This document shows, one piece after another, positions 36,268-47,969 of a DNA stretch of 64,000 nucleotides. Source of the stretch: Vigna angularis (Eukaryota; Streptophyta; Magnoliopsida; Fabales; Fabaceae); contig NC_068971.1 in NCBI RefSeq assembly GCF_016808095.1, positions 32,403,631-32,467,630 of the forward strand. Direction: 5' to 3'. The notes beneath the pieces are model-generated. The model worked only from the letters and a program-made list of their open reading frames with translations. It was not told the DNA's origin and did not search any database. The position numbers and the translations under genes were made by a program. How positions within the stretch are numbered: the stretch's first letter is position 1; every line of letters begins with the position of its first letter.

Positions 36268-37838
36268 AGTTTAAACCATTCCTTGGTTCTCGTCTTTTTA
36301 TGGTAATCTCAGTTAGGTCCTAATGTTTTCAAGTGTCTCAATTGGATCATATTTTTTGTAAAATTGAACCAATTTTGTCATAACCGTTAAATTGTAACAA
36401 ACAACGTTAGTTGGTGCTGACGTGTTGCATAATTAATACGCTGATGTCAAAATATTTTATTACGTGGAATTTTTATTTAATTTAAGAGATTATGACATGA
36501 CAACCCTTGGTCGTTCTCTTCTTCTTCGTTTTGATCTTCTATCTGGGGCAAGGAAAGTGCTCGCGATGGCGCAACCAAATGGCATTTGTGGTGGCATTTC
36601 CTGTTTGCATCGGTGGAAGGCAATGATTGGTATCTACGCCTTATCAAAAGCAAGCTCCTCCTCCAAAATGAATCAGGTGAACATCCGAGAAAGCCCCATC
36701 TCCCCTCTCTGTGTCAGCAAACTCCCATTGCCACCAATGCCTCAACCCAGCGCAACGCGGTTCCTCGTCCTCCTGTCCCGCCGCACCCCAACCCAAAACC
36801 ATCCTCCTCCTCCCTACCAGCAGCGCCACCACCTCCGAACCATCTTTGATGGCACATTCAAGCCCGTCCGCGACCGCGGCCTGGATCATGCGGTGGAGCG
36901 CGAGAAAAGCCTCAAACCCTTGATCTCCCTCAAAACCCTCATCAAACGCGAACCCTCCAAATCCCTCCCTCTTTCACTCATCAAAAGCACCCTCCACTTT
37001 CCCTTCCGCCCCACCGAATTCATCCGCAAATACCCCTCCGTCTTCGAAGAGTTCCTCCCTACTCCCACCATCCTCCAACCCCACATCCGCCTCACACCAG
37101 AAACCCTACACATCGACACCGAGGAGCAGCTCGTATACCAATCACACCAGTTCAAACACCAATCATTTGACAGGCTCTTGAAACTCTTGATGATTGCAAG
37201 AATCCACAAAATCCCATTGCCACTCATTGAGCACTTGCGGTGGGACCTTGGCCTACCAGATGACTACACCGAGACAGTTGTACCAGAGTTTCCGGACTAC
37301 TTTCGAGTTGCAGATGAGTTCCTTGAACTCGTCTGCTGGAGCCACGAGCTGCGGTTTCGGTTATCCAGAACTGAAACAAGAAAGATGAATTTGATGGTCA
37401 ATTGGTGTTTCCTGTGCAGTTTTCTACTGGTTTTGAGATGGATAAGAAGTATGACGGCGAGGATGATGAGGGTAGTGGCGAGGGTTCGAAGGGTTTTTCA
37501 AATTGGGTCTATGTGATTTTTCTGAGTGCAGGCTATTTTCCCCCTTTTTTTTCTGCTTGCATAATTTTTCTACTTTTTTTTTTAATTTATTAAATTTCAT
37601 GTCATCAGTGACAACATATTTTTTTTAATAAAATATCCACTTCAGTATATCCATCTCAACACATTTTAACACCGTTTGTGACAACTTAATAGTTATGGCA
37701 AAATTAGTTCAATTTTACAAATATTTGGATCCAATTGAGATATTTTGCAAATATATGAACCCAATTGAGACAGTTAAAAATATGATGACCCATTTGAGAT
37801 TTCCATATAAATACGAAGATGATCCGAAAATTTAAACC
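36268..37838. mobile_element. Pack-MULE carrying a PORR-domain gene fragment
   Basis: The 1571-bp element has long imperfect terminal inverted repeats (about 150 bp). The left end AGTTTAAACCATTCCTTGG pairs in register with the complemented right end GGTTTAAATTTTCGGATC. Further in, both contain GTCTCAATTGGAT, GTAAAATTGAAC and the AATTTTGTCATAAC/AATTTTGCCATAAC pair. The perfect 9-bp direct repeat TTGAAATAA flanks it at 36259-36267 and 37839-37847, the Mutator hallmark. The interior is a GC-rich piece of a normal plant gene (PORR family) and there is no transposase. The structure therefore matches a Pack-MULE. Confidence 0.92.
36566..37520 (+). pseudogene. Captured PORR-domain (organelle RNA-binding) gene fragment
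   Basis: PORR proteins bind organellar RNA, mostly assisting group II intron splicing in mitochondria or chloroplasts. The frame contains the family's core: RTIFDGTFKPVRDRGLDHAV near 36833, SLKPLISLKTLI, LPFRPTEFI-like FPFRPTEFIRKYPSVFEEF, HIRLTPETL, DRLLKLLMIARIHKIPLPLI, WDLGLPDDY and FPDYFRV ending LELVCWSHEL. At about 37350 the frame breaks: the conserved continuation (AVSVIQ ... QLVFPVQFSTGFEMDKKY) is in another frame and interrupted by TGA at 37372-37374. The C-terminal half of the family is absent. An open frame reaches up to 36464, but only from within the left inverted repeat side. The fragment is probably non-functional as a protein, though it may be transcribed. Confidence 0.85.
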
Positions 37839-37847
37839 TTGAAATAA

Positions 37848-40010
37848 TTAGGTTCGTCTTAGTAAAATAATTATTTTAATTTATCATATTTCAAAACTGG
37901 GTTGACTCGTTAAAAACGAATCTAACATTTCTAGACTCATGATTATCATTTTCCCATTGAAATCTTCATCTTGCTCCACCAACCTCAAACCCATTCCCAT
38001 TTTCTTAGAGAACCTTCTTAGATATATCGTTGTTGTTGATTTGTACATTTTATGATACCTTATAAAGAGGAGACCAAATTATTAATGTGTAGGTGTAATA
38101 GTTTTCTTATCCAATTATGTTTTTAGTTATTTTAATTCTATTATTTTAAAAGTCTCAAATTTTTTTCTTAAAGAAGTTCGACATTGGTTAAATTTTTTTG
38201 TTAACGATAATTAGAAACTCTTTCAATGAAGTTGTTTGATAGTGTCTCGTGAGCACAGAGTGAGAATGTTTTTGAGTAAATCTTCTTATACCTATTTTAC
38301 TATATAAACTCAAAGAATAAAAATATTTATAAAAAACTGAGTCAGGAGGACCATTTAGAAAAAATATTCATATTAAATACAAAAAAAAATATAATTAATT
38401 TTATAATTGATTGTAAAAATAGCTAGTATAAAAAATAAATTGAATTTCTTAAATGGTAGCCAATGAATTTGAAAAAGTTATAAATGAAAGAAGAAAAATC
38501 AACTTTATACATGCTAAGCTGTTACGAAAAGTTAAAGAGAAGAATGAATGAAAATATTATAGTTTTTAGAAAAATAAAAAATAAGATAAAATTGTTTTTA
38601 AATGTTAAAGCAGGTTACTATTTTTTAATCCAAATACTTTTAGTTATTTATTTATTTTTATTTTGTATTTTGATTCACTTTTTTATAATGAGATTGAACT
38701 TGACTAATCTACAATTAACCGGTGTTTTGTTTTCTGTGTTAATTTCAGTAAAGTATTCATATACAATTTTTTTCCCTTAAATCAACATTCATGTAATGGT
38801 ATAATCACGCGACCCTCACAATCATTAATAATTTAAAACATAACTAAACCAAAAAAGTATTACACTAATTTTATATGATTTTAAAAGAGTTAGATAAGTC
38901 TTAGGTTTTAAGAAAATTTTATTTTTTATTTTTATTTTATTTTAATGTAAATAATTGTCATCAATCATACTGGGTCAATCTAAAGAAATAATGTAAAATA
39001 TTCTTATATTTTTTACTACTTTATAAAAAAATTATAAAATGAAATAATTACTTTAGAATAATGTCTTGTGGTACACATGAAATATATTCCATACACTACA
39101 CACAAAATAGAAGAATCATTCTTTTAGAAAGATTTAGAATAAAAAATAATCAAGACTTTGGGGTTTTGAACCATATTGTACCAGATAAATTTAGACTAAT
39201 AAAATTAAATTTTAAAGTATTAATGATTAATTAAAGATAATTCGAAATTAATTATGTTAAAATTGATTGTGCTAAATATTTAAAATGATTTAACATTTGA
39301 AATCAATTAGGTTGGAGATAAGTCGTAAATTCACAATATGAATGCAAATTGGATAGAAAACTGTAAACTTTATATAAAACATTGAATATACACTAAACAC
39401 AAGTACAGTTTGGTGCCTTGAACGCGTTTACTTGATGGTGTTAGTGTTATTACTAGAAAGCAGAAATTTCTAGTGTAAATGCATGACAAAATTTCAAAGC
39501 TTTCAAACTATTATTTTATATGATTCAACATTAACAGGCTAGAAGATTTAATTTCTTTCCTCTTTTCTTTTTTTCTTTTTTCAAAAATAGTGTAGTTAGA
39601 GTGTTACTGATCTAGCATTTTAAGATTATTTTCTATCCACAAATTAGAATAACTATTTTGAATGAAAGTGCTTGAAACTACTCTTCAATTAGAATATTAA
39701 GAATTTTAAATAATAAATTTAAAATTGACATCTTCTATTTTTTTAATCGATCATTTTAGTTTCTATTTCTCCATGATGTTTTATATTTTTAATTTATTAA
39801 TAATGAAAAACTTGGAATGGTAATATAAATTGTTTGTTATTAATCTAAAGTATAATGGATACCCTAACATTTGTTTACTTAGATTTTATATATCATAAAT
39901 AACATTGCATTCATTGATTTCTTTATAAGAATTCTTCCTTTTTTTATCGTCTAATTGAAGAACTGATATCATATAATTGATCATTATCATAAGATCTTCA
40001 ATTTGAATGG
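37848..40010. other. AT-rich intergenic region
   Basis: No gene or clear repeat pair was recognised. The frame at 38484-38780 is composed mostly of AT-rich codons (Ile, Leu, Phe, Lys) and has no family resemblance. Confidence 0.35.
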
Positions 40011-42180
40011 ATTAATTTCTCTATTCGTGTAAGTTAGTATTTTACCCTTTCCTCTTGGTCCAATTTGTGTTATCCTTGCACGCAGTCTTTCTTTTGGTTG
40101 CATGTGTTGTTTAAGTGATCTGATCATGTTTGTTTTCTTCTTAGGTATAGATAAAATATCTTATCAGTCTGAAGAGGGTTTGGTATTCTTAAAGTAGGTT
40201 AAGTTGTCTCACATGTAAGGGAAGCTAGTCTTGATCTGTGTTGTATGATTTTTGTTAAATTTGATGAATTGCATGTTGTTGCTTTATTGAATTTGAGGAT
40301 GAAATTGACTCTTCTTTATAAATATGGTTTGGTGTATTTGTTGATATGGTTTTGTATGGTTTGGATGATAGTAATATATTTTGAGTGTTGTGATTGTTTT
40401 TTGTTGTGAATAAGAGTGAAATCTAAGGAATTGAGCAATTTGGTATAAATTCTATTATATGTAAAATTGTTTTTAAACAAAGGGACTAAAAGGAGTACCA
40501 AATTAATCAATTGAGCAGGTCCCAATTACTCGATCACATCATGAAATTTTCTGGTTTGTTGATGCAACATTAAGTGGTAGTAGATTGAAGTTGAGCACTA
40601 GCTTTGTGCTACAAGTTTGGGGGCATTTTACCTCTAGGAAAATGAGCACCAGACTATACTACTGAGTGTCAGACTATGCCACTGAGCATCAACTTTTATG
40701 AATGCTTTAGTGTTGAGCAACAATAGGGTACTACTTAGTGTGTTATGTTTTCTCTTCAACTGGTTCTTAGTGTTTCGATGATGTACTTGTTAATAGATTT
40801 GAACATCGTATGTGTTTGGCGTAATTCCATATGTTTAGTGAGGAGATTCTATGACGACCTTTCTTTAGTGTATGTATTGATGTATGGATTCCGTAAAGGA
40901 GTATCATGAACTCTATTAGAAAGTGGATTTTAAAGCCTGACTCATCCCCACAAAACTGGCTTGTAAGGTGAGATTTGCACCTCACTTATATATTATAATT
41001 TAGTCTTATCTCTAGTCGATGTGGGACTTCCAACACACCCCCTTCACGCTGAGGTATAGACATCTCGTGCTTGATAGTAGAAATTGGGTGGTCCAATAGC
41101 GGTCCGACAACGAGTGGAATAGAAATGCCCAAGAAATAAGAAATACCGCTAGGATAGGCTCTAACCATGGCTCTAATACGATACCATATTAGAAAGTGGG
41201 TTTAAGCCTAACTCAACCCCACAAAACCGGCTTGTAAGGTGAGGTTTGCACCTTACTTATATATTATAATTTGGCCTTATCTCTAGTCGATGTGGGACTT
41301 CCAACACACCCCCTTCATGTCGAGGTATAGACATCTCGTGCTTGATAGTAGAAATTGGGTGGTCCAATAACGGCCCGATAGCGGGTGGAATAGAAGAATA
41401 GAATGCTCACTTAGAACTCGCTAGGATAGGCTCTAACCATGACTCTGATACCATATTAGAAAGTGGGTTTTAAGCCTAACTCATCCCCACAAAACCGGCT
41501 TGTAAGGTGAGGTTTGCACCTCACTTATAAACTATGAATTGGCCTTATCTCTAGTCGATGTGGGACTTCCAACACACCCACTTCACGCCGTGGTATAGAC
41601 ATCTCGTACGTGATAGTAGAAATTGGATGGTTCGATAACGGCCCGATAACGGGTGGAATAGAAGAATAGAATGCCCACTTAGAACTCGCTAGGATAGGCT
41701 CTAACCATGGCTCTGATACCATGTTAGAAAGTGAGTTTTAAGCCGAACTCATCCCCACAAAACCGGCTTGTAGGGCGAGGTTTTCACCCACTTATAAACT
41801 ATGAATTAGTCTTATCTCTAGTCGATGTGGGACTTCCAACAAACTCTAATAGTCATTCATGCATATGTATAGTAGAATGTGTTATTTGGTGAAAGTCGTA
41901 AGAGGCCATAGTCAATAAGTTTGTTTGCCCAAGTTGCAAACGAAATTACCCTTGTGTATAAGGGTGATAACCCCTTTGGCTATGACTCTACGGAGCATAG
42001 AGACCACCACAAGTGTAGGTTTCTAATGAATTCCAATATTAAGGGCATATATTCGGATAATTGAGTTTAAAATCCTCTATTTCGTCTGCATATATATTCA
42101 TTGTATTTATATTCATGTTTAGTTTGTATGTATAATATGATTTATTGGTTTCATGATAACTCTTCTGTAGATTAACTTAC
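40010..42180 (+). mobile_element. Gypsy-type LTR remnant split by a TRIM insertion
   Basis: 40020-40913 and 41847-42180 read as one LTR-like sequence once the TRIM is removed; the joined text runs ATGAACTC to TAATAGTCATTC. The right part has AGTTGCAAACGAAATTACCC and CTCTACGGAGCATAGAG, in the style of legume gypsy LTRs. No coding region is present. Confidence 0.45.
40914..41841 (-). mobile_element. TRIM retrotransposon concatemer: four LTRs, three internal domains
   Basis: Four ~120-bp LTRs lie at 40914-41035, 41187-41306, 41454-41574 and 41722-41841. Each runs from T(G/A)TTAGAAAGTG to GTGGGACTTCCAACA on this strand (TGTTGGAAGTCCCACATCGA as the LTR start on the minus strand). On the minus strand each of three LTRs is followed by TGGTATCAGAGCC or a variant, the primer-binding site for the initiator methionine tRNA, then a ~150-bp non-coding internal domain and a GAAGTGGGTG-type purine tract before the next LTR. 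The whole array is bounded by a single perfect 5-bp duplication, AACTC, at 40909-40913 and 41842-41846. Family assignment to TRIM is from structure and size. Confidence 0.92.
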
Positions 42181-43400
42181 CCTTCGTCTGTATTTTTGTC
42201 CTTTTTTTTCTTTTTTTGCAATGATATTTTTATTAGTGCAAGTAAATAAAGAATCATGAGTTGATATACTTCAAAGGGACATGTGTTTCTGTTCTCTCGT
42301 TGTTAGATTATTTTTCCTTCATCCCTATAATCTTAAGAAAGATTCTAAATTTTTCCTATTGTACCATAGTTTCTTTTAAACGATATCTATATATCTCAAT
42401 ATTATTATCATTATTTATGTCTTACCATAACTATAATACCAATTCTCTATATCGTGGATTATCGATTTTGAATATTTTATTAATTTTATAAGAATAAAAT
42501 GAGATGTTAGACTAATCAGAAAGAATAAATTTTAATATCTTATTTAATTAGAAATTAAACTAAATCAATAATGAACTAAATTGGATATGTTAAATGTAAC
42601 GTGGTCTAAAACTGTTAACCGGTTACTATAACAACAAAATAATAGAATATATAATTTTTATCCTACCATTAAATATATGTATTTTCTAAGAATTCTATTT
42701 TAGTCATTATTAGTAATTATGATTAGTTTAACTACAAAAGTAAAAGTAAATGATTAATATAATTAAAGTAATATAAATTATTAAAAATTAAAATAATTAA
42801 ATTTTTTATAGACAAATATTAGTTGATAATATTATGTTAATAGAAAAGTTGAAGGAGAGTCTATTCCTTCCTCGTAACTCCTTGACTTGGACATTATTTT
42901 ATACACCAAAGTTATTGTGTCTATTTTTTAATAAAAAATTATAATTAATATACAAATTAAACATTAAATTGATCTTGAAGAAGATTTTATATATACTTAT
43001 TATTGTTAATATTAAATTAATCTCTAATTCATAACATAGACTAACATATTAAAAGATATATAATATATTAAAAGATGTTAATTAGAGATATTAATACAAT
43101 GTTTAAAATGATATTTATTTTAGTTAAAAGAAATTTATATGAAATAAAATTATTCTTAATAAAACACAATGTTAAAGTAAATTATTAATGACTTAGTTAT
43201 ATTATTTAAAATTTATAGATCTTAATTATATTAATTGATAAATCTTATTTTAATGCTCAACTAGGTATAATTAATTCTAACACTCAAAAACATTAAAAAA
43301 AATTTAAAGCTAACAAATATGTTTGACATACATTTAGAATAAATTAAGAACGTACTTAATTGTCATAATTTATATGGGAACCAAGATTATTTAATCTAAC
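42180..43400. other. AT-rich region without recognisable gene
   Basis: Very high AT content with no coding frame or repeat of note. Confidence 0.35.
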
Positions 43401-43420
43401 CACCAATTACATCATTAAGT

Positions 43421-43783
43421 TTGATTTTGATTCACCTGATGACAACCTCGTCTACACTGTCCAGTATCCCTTTTAAAATAGCTTACCTACCCTTTGTTTT
43501 TCCACTTCGAGATTATGGAAAATTGATAGAGCTATCGTTTTCATATCCCTCAAAATCAACTGCATGGCCCACTTCTGAGAAATTGCCATGGCTGTTGGTA
43601 TTATTGACCATCCATGATAATGTTACTATAATTTGCACCAAAGATGATGCCAACTCAACTATCCTTTTCCCTAAAGCCCAGTCGTCTATGTTGACTTTGA
43701 ATTTCGCATGTGCATGTCTTGTCTACTTGCTTGCAAGTGTTCATCTTACTGTGTTTTTTCTTCTTAAGATCCTACTAATTTAA
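43421..43783 (+). other. Unassigned 120-codon open frame in a GC-balanced island
   Basis: Composition between 43420 and 43790 is visibly less AT-rich than the flanks. The open frame gives a Leu/Ser-rich protein with a C-terminal hydrophobic stretch, but no family was recognised on either strand. It could be a captured gene fragment in either orientation or chance. Confidence 0.2.
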
Positions 43784-45240
43784 TTTCTTAAATTCAGTTT
43801 TATTTTTGCCTTAGATTTGATCAGAAAAAAAAGCGTTTATACATGTCTTTCTCAAATCATATTGAATATTACAGTAGTTTTAAAATAAATATTTGTTTTT
43901 TCAAATTTTAATAAATAGAAACCATATCTTTCAAATTATTAAAAAGCACCAATATTAATCTCTATACTTTTAATAAAACTATACGTAAATTTGTAATATT
44001 TCTGAAAGAGTAACCTTTACCTATCTTGTTTTATTTTATAAAATATATATTAGTTAAAATTTAAATAAAAATATGAAAAAGGATTTATTTACAAATATTC
44101 ATTTTTAAAATTTAATTTTTAATTTATATATTTAATTAAATTTAATCTATGCTATTTTTAAAATAAAAGAAAGGAAGTAATGACACTTTATTAACTATAT
44201 GAGTAATGTCATTATATTTAAAATATAAGGATGGCAAATATCATTCTATTAAAAATTAGAAAAACTAGAGCTGGTATGATATGTATTTATTTTAAAAATA
44301 TTGAGTATAATAAGTATAGTTATTTAATTATATGTACTTTTATAATTTGGATGGAGTAATTTATAGAAAAATAATTCATTTATTTAGATAATTTTAAATT
44401 CTTCATAATATAATATATTGACTTGTTTGAATAGAGTAAAGTAATTAGAAATAAATTGAAAGTTAAGAAATTTTCAAAATTATTTTAAATGAATAGAATA
44501 AAAAATTTATAAAGACATTAAAAAATATAAGTTATTTGAAATTTTACTTTGTTTTCACTCTATTCGGAAAGGTTTGAGTCGAGTTGGCTCAATTAAGTTG
44601 TCCTGAGCTTAAGGCTCTACCAAATGTTGAGAAAAGTTAATAAAAGTTAATAAAAGTTAAAGGTAAAAGCAAGTTGATCTCAACTATAGATCAAGACTAG
44701 TTGGTTCATATATTGGATGAGCTAATCTTGGACAAAGATCGACATGAGTCGGTCGGACTTAGTGTTAAGTTGAGCTAATCTCAAGTTGTAGGTCAAGTCG
44801 ATTTTTTCTAGGTCAAAAGGTCGAGACGAGACTCTCTGAAAATCAATACAAGTCCTTTTTAGCCTAGGATCGAGACGATTCATTTCAAACCCAAAGTCGA
44901 GTTAAATCATTTAAACCTAGAATTCAATCCAGTCGTTGATTAGATTGGGTCGACCTAAGTCAAACGCTAAAATAAATGCAAGAAGAGTTAATTTGAGTTG
45001 ATTTGACTTAAATCTCGTTTAACAAAAGATGAAATTGTTTTTACAATTATAAAATAAAAATATCTTAAAGAACTTTGACAAAAAAAATAATATAAATGAA
45101 TATTTATTACAAAAGATAACCACTATTAATATTTTTTAATACTTTGTAAAAGAAATTAAAATTCACTATATTTGAATTTATTTATCCAAACAATAAATCT
45201 GAAAATAAAATTAAAATAAAATCAATTAAAATTTAATGTA
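43784..45240. other. AT-rich spacer with a TCGA-rich repeat at 44570-45010
   Basis: No gene is visible. 44570-45010 is GC-richer and contains repeated GTCGAG / GGTCGAC / GAGTCGGTCGG phrases like those at 25880-25990, consistent with a dispersed retroelement fragment. Confidence 0.35.
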
Positions 45241-45243
45241 TTT

Positions 45244-47560
45244 TGTGACATCCCAAAAATATAGCACATAACTATATACAGGTGTTCACATTTAATAATA
45301 TGATAGAACAATTACTATAATACGAACATCAAACTTACAGTTATTATAAAATACCCATTAAATTTTTCGTTTAACTTTGCAAGAGCTTCCTATACTACTA
45401 CCGAACGTTCAACATATAACCGAACGATTATATTTACAGAACAAAAGTGGTGAACGTTCGGTTCACCAAAACTATATATACTATACGACCGAATGGTCAT
45501 CAACTATTCAGCAGGAGTCTCACCACCCAGTTCATGCTCCAGCGTAAGCTCTTTCCCTTCTGCTCACATCCAACAAGGATGATCATTGCAATAGAAAACC
45601 GAACGGTAACATGGATAAAACAGAAAACAAGGGTAAGCTACTATAATTCAATTAAGAATGTATTCACACATGTAATAAACTACAAGCCCTTACAGAACAA
45701 ACGCTATAACATACAGGAGCCAATATAGATATCACACATAACTGAAATATAATAATACTATACAACCGACACTTGACTTGACCATCCAGATTGTATGAAT
45801 ACGTAGCTTGAGGCCGTTCGTGCACTCGGGTGGTGGAGTAACTGGAAAACCATCAGCTGCCACCCGAGGTTAGTCCGTTATAACTCACCCAAGAACCTAT
45901 GGGCTAGAACCTCCCGCCATTCTCACACAATGACTTACCCATCTCTACTTGAGAACTGGTAATCATCAGAATATCAGGATGAACTCCGTGAATTTCACTA
46001 TCTGTATTCATACTTTACCACCACAATAACCTTTCGCTGAGACATTCCTTCCCGGAATTCTCTTCCACATTACTTAAAAACATACACATATACTTGAATA
46101 CCCATAATGTTTCTCATTCATAATGAATCTTTACTATAATAAACAACCAGCACCAATCCATAACATCAGCATAACAAGATCACACAACATTTCATATAAA
46201 AAGACCGAACGCTCACATAATACTACTCTTAAATACAACTTGACAAGAAAGATCAATACAACAGACAAAATAACTGATCGTTCATGTAATCGTGAGGACT
46301 TTGACATGAACCAAACCCATTTTTAAGAATACACACTCTAATTAAATCAAATTCTTAACTTAAGGCTGAACTATATTTAACTCTTCTCGCCACTAGAACG
46401 AACGATATTCCACTATCCGACAAAACCGAACGCTTAAAGCTTATACTGAACACTTATAACTACTGACACTTGGTGTAAGACCGAACGTTACTTCCTTATT
46501 TGACAAAGCCGAACGCCTAGAGCTTATATCGAACACTATGATTACTCCTACAACTATTCAATAAACCTAATACTTTTAAGGAAACCGAACGTTAAGATAT
46601 TTTAGCTGAAATATAAATAAACTTATACACTATCATAAAGGAACATATCTTAAGCCTATTACTAGTACGAAGTTTACTAATAATAATATATGAACTATCA
46701 CAAACCCAATTTACCTAATCCAATAAGACTGATTAAAACTGTATATAACCATCAACACTTGATATATTAATCACTTCCTATAAAACGAACGACTACAAAC
46801 TGGTAAGGCCAAAATGCTAACTCTATTGATAGTTTATTCACTAACCATAACCGAACGGTTGAAACCGAACACCCAACTATTCTACGTAATTTTGCAGAAT
46901 CCTTATCGACTTATACAGAACCACCAAAATCCAGAAATCATACAAGTCATACGCTCATATACAAATCATCAATCCATTCATTCCATACATACACAAAATC
47001 AACACATGCATAATTAAATTTAATAGCTTCCCTTACCTCTTAACAGACCCCTCGCTCACCAGATGGAATTTGCACCACGACCAGACACTCAACCTCCCAG
47101 ATTTACTGCTTTTAGGAAAACAAACCACCCAAAAGACCAGAACCATGATCAGAACCTTAGAAGAAGAAGAAAATAAACACATGAACAGAAACTTGGTTTG
47201 CATGTGCCCCAAACTAACCTTTATTAAAATCAGAAAGACCTACCAGTTCAAACCACTAAACGTTTGGTTGAAAGCAGGATCCTTGCCACCAGCAACCTTA
47301 CATACACTCTGATGGATGATCAAATGGAAGAAAACGTGAGATTCAATGGAGGAAAAGCTGATAATTTTAGAGAGAAGTTAGAGAGAAGGAAGAAAAACTA
47401 GTTCAGAAGATTTGGAGGAGAAGATCGCATGCAGAGAGTGGAACCAACTTTTGAAATTTTAGCTTATATACTTCCTCAGAAAAACCGATCGTCCACTCTT
47501 CTGTCGCCACCTGTCTTTCACTTTCTGAGGTTCGTTCTCCTCTTGCAGACACCTGTTTTC
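45244..47560 (-). mobile_element. LTR-like block (gypsy style) rich in CCGAACG motifs
   Basis: The left edge TGTGACATCCCAAAAATATA is, in complement, an LTR end reading TTTTGGGATGTCACA, common for gypsy elements. The block continues through 45780-45960, a more GC-rich stretch (CACCCGAGGTTAGTCCGTTA). The short motif CCGAACG and one-base variants recur some fifteen times between 45400 and 46870. The right border is unclear, and no protein domain or partner LTR was found, so a solo LTR is likely. Confidence 0.5.
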
Positions 47561-47886
47561 CATTACGATAGAAAATTTAATGGTTCTGATGACATATATT
47601 TAAATATCTTGAGAATTGAAAAATATCTATATAAAATTTTTAAGATGAAAAAGAAAACGAATAAACTAAAAAAGATTATATAGAACAATTTAAATATCTT
47701 TCAACTTGGGGATAAACATTGTATGGTTTAACAGATAAAGATAGGTGACATTTTAACAGTGAACATATGTCGTATAAAGAAGGGAATATGACGGTAACAG
47801 TATAACGTGGATAATACGCTGTAATAACAACGATTGTAGACCAATTCAGCGAAAGAAAAAGTACAATATTTCTTGACTTGGGTTTT

Positions 47887-47893
47887 TATATAT
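47887..47893 (+). promoter_or_regulatory. TATA-like box of the receptor kinase gene
   Basis: TATATAT lies 83 bp upstream of the ATG at 47970, a usual distance for a plant TATA box with a short 5' UTR. Confidence 0.45.
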
Positions 47894-47969
47894 GTCACGC
47901 TCATAAGTATTTGCAAAATCCCATCAACTGCATGCAAGTTATTTTCTCTTTGTAATTGAAAATTTCATC

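Noticed and set aside
36464..37516. The 350-codon frame as an intact functional PORR gene
   Set aside because: The conserved continuation is in a different frame, has a stop, and the C-terminal half is missing; the whole lies within a Pack-MULE.
38484..38780. 98-codon frame on the plus strand
   Set aside because: Its composition is what AT-rich DNA gives by chance, with no start context or family resemblance.
40986..41722. Minus-strand frames repeated in the 41 kb array as a tandem gene family
   Set aside because: They fall across LTR and internal parts of the TRIM units, which are non-coding.
40914..41841. CRISPR-like or satellite interpretation of the 268-bp repeats
   Set aside because: Unit structure shows LTR ends, primer-binding sites and a single 5-bp target duplication, which fits a TRIM; CRISPR does not occur in plant nuclei.
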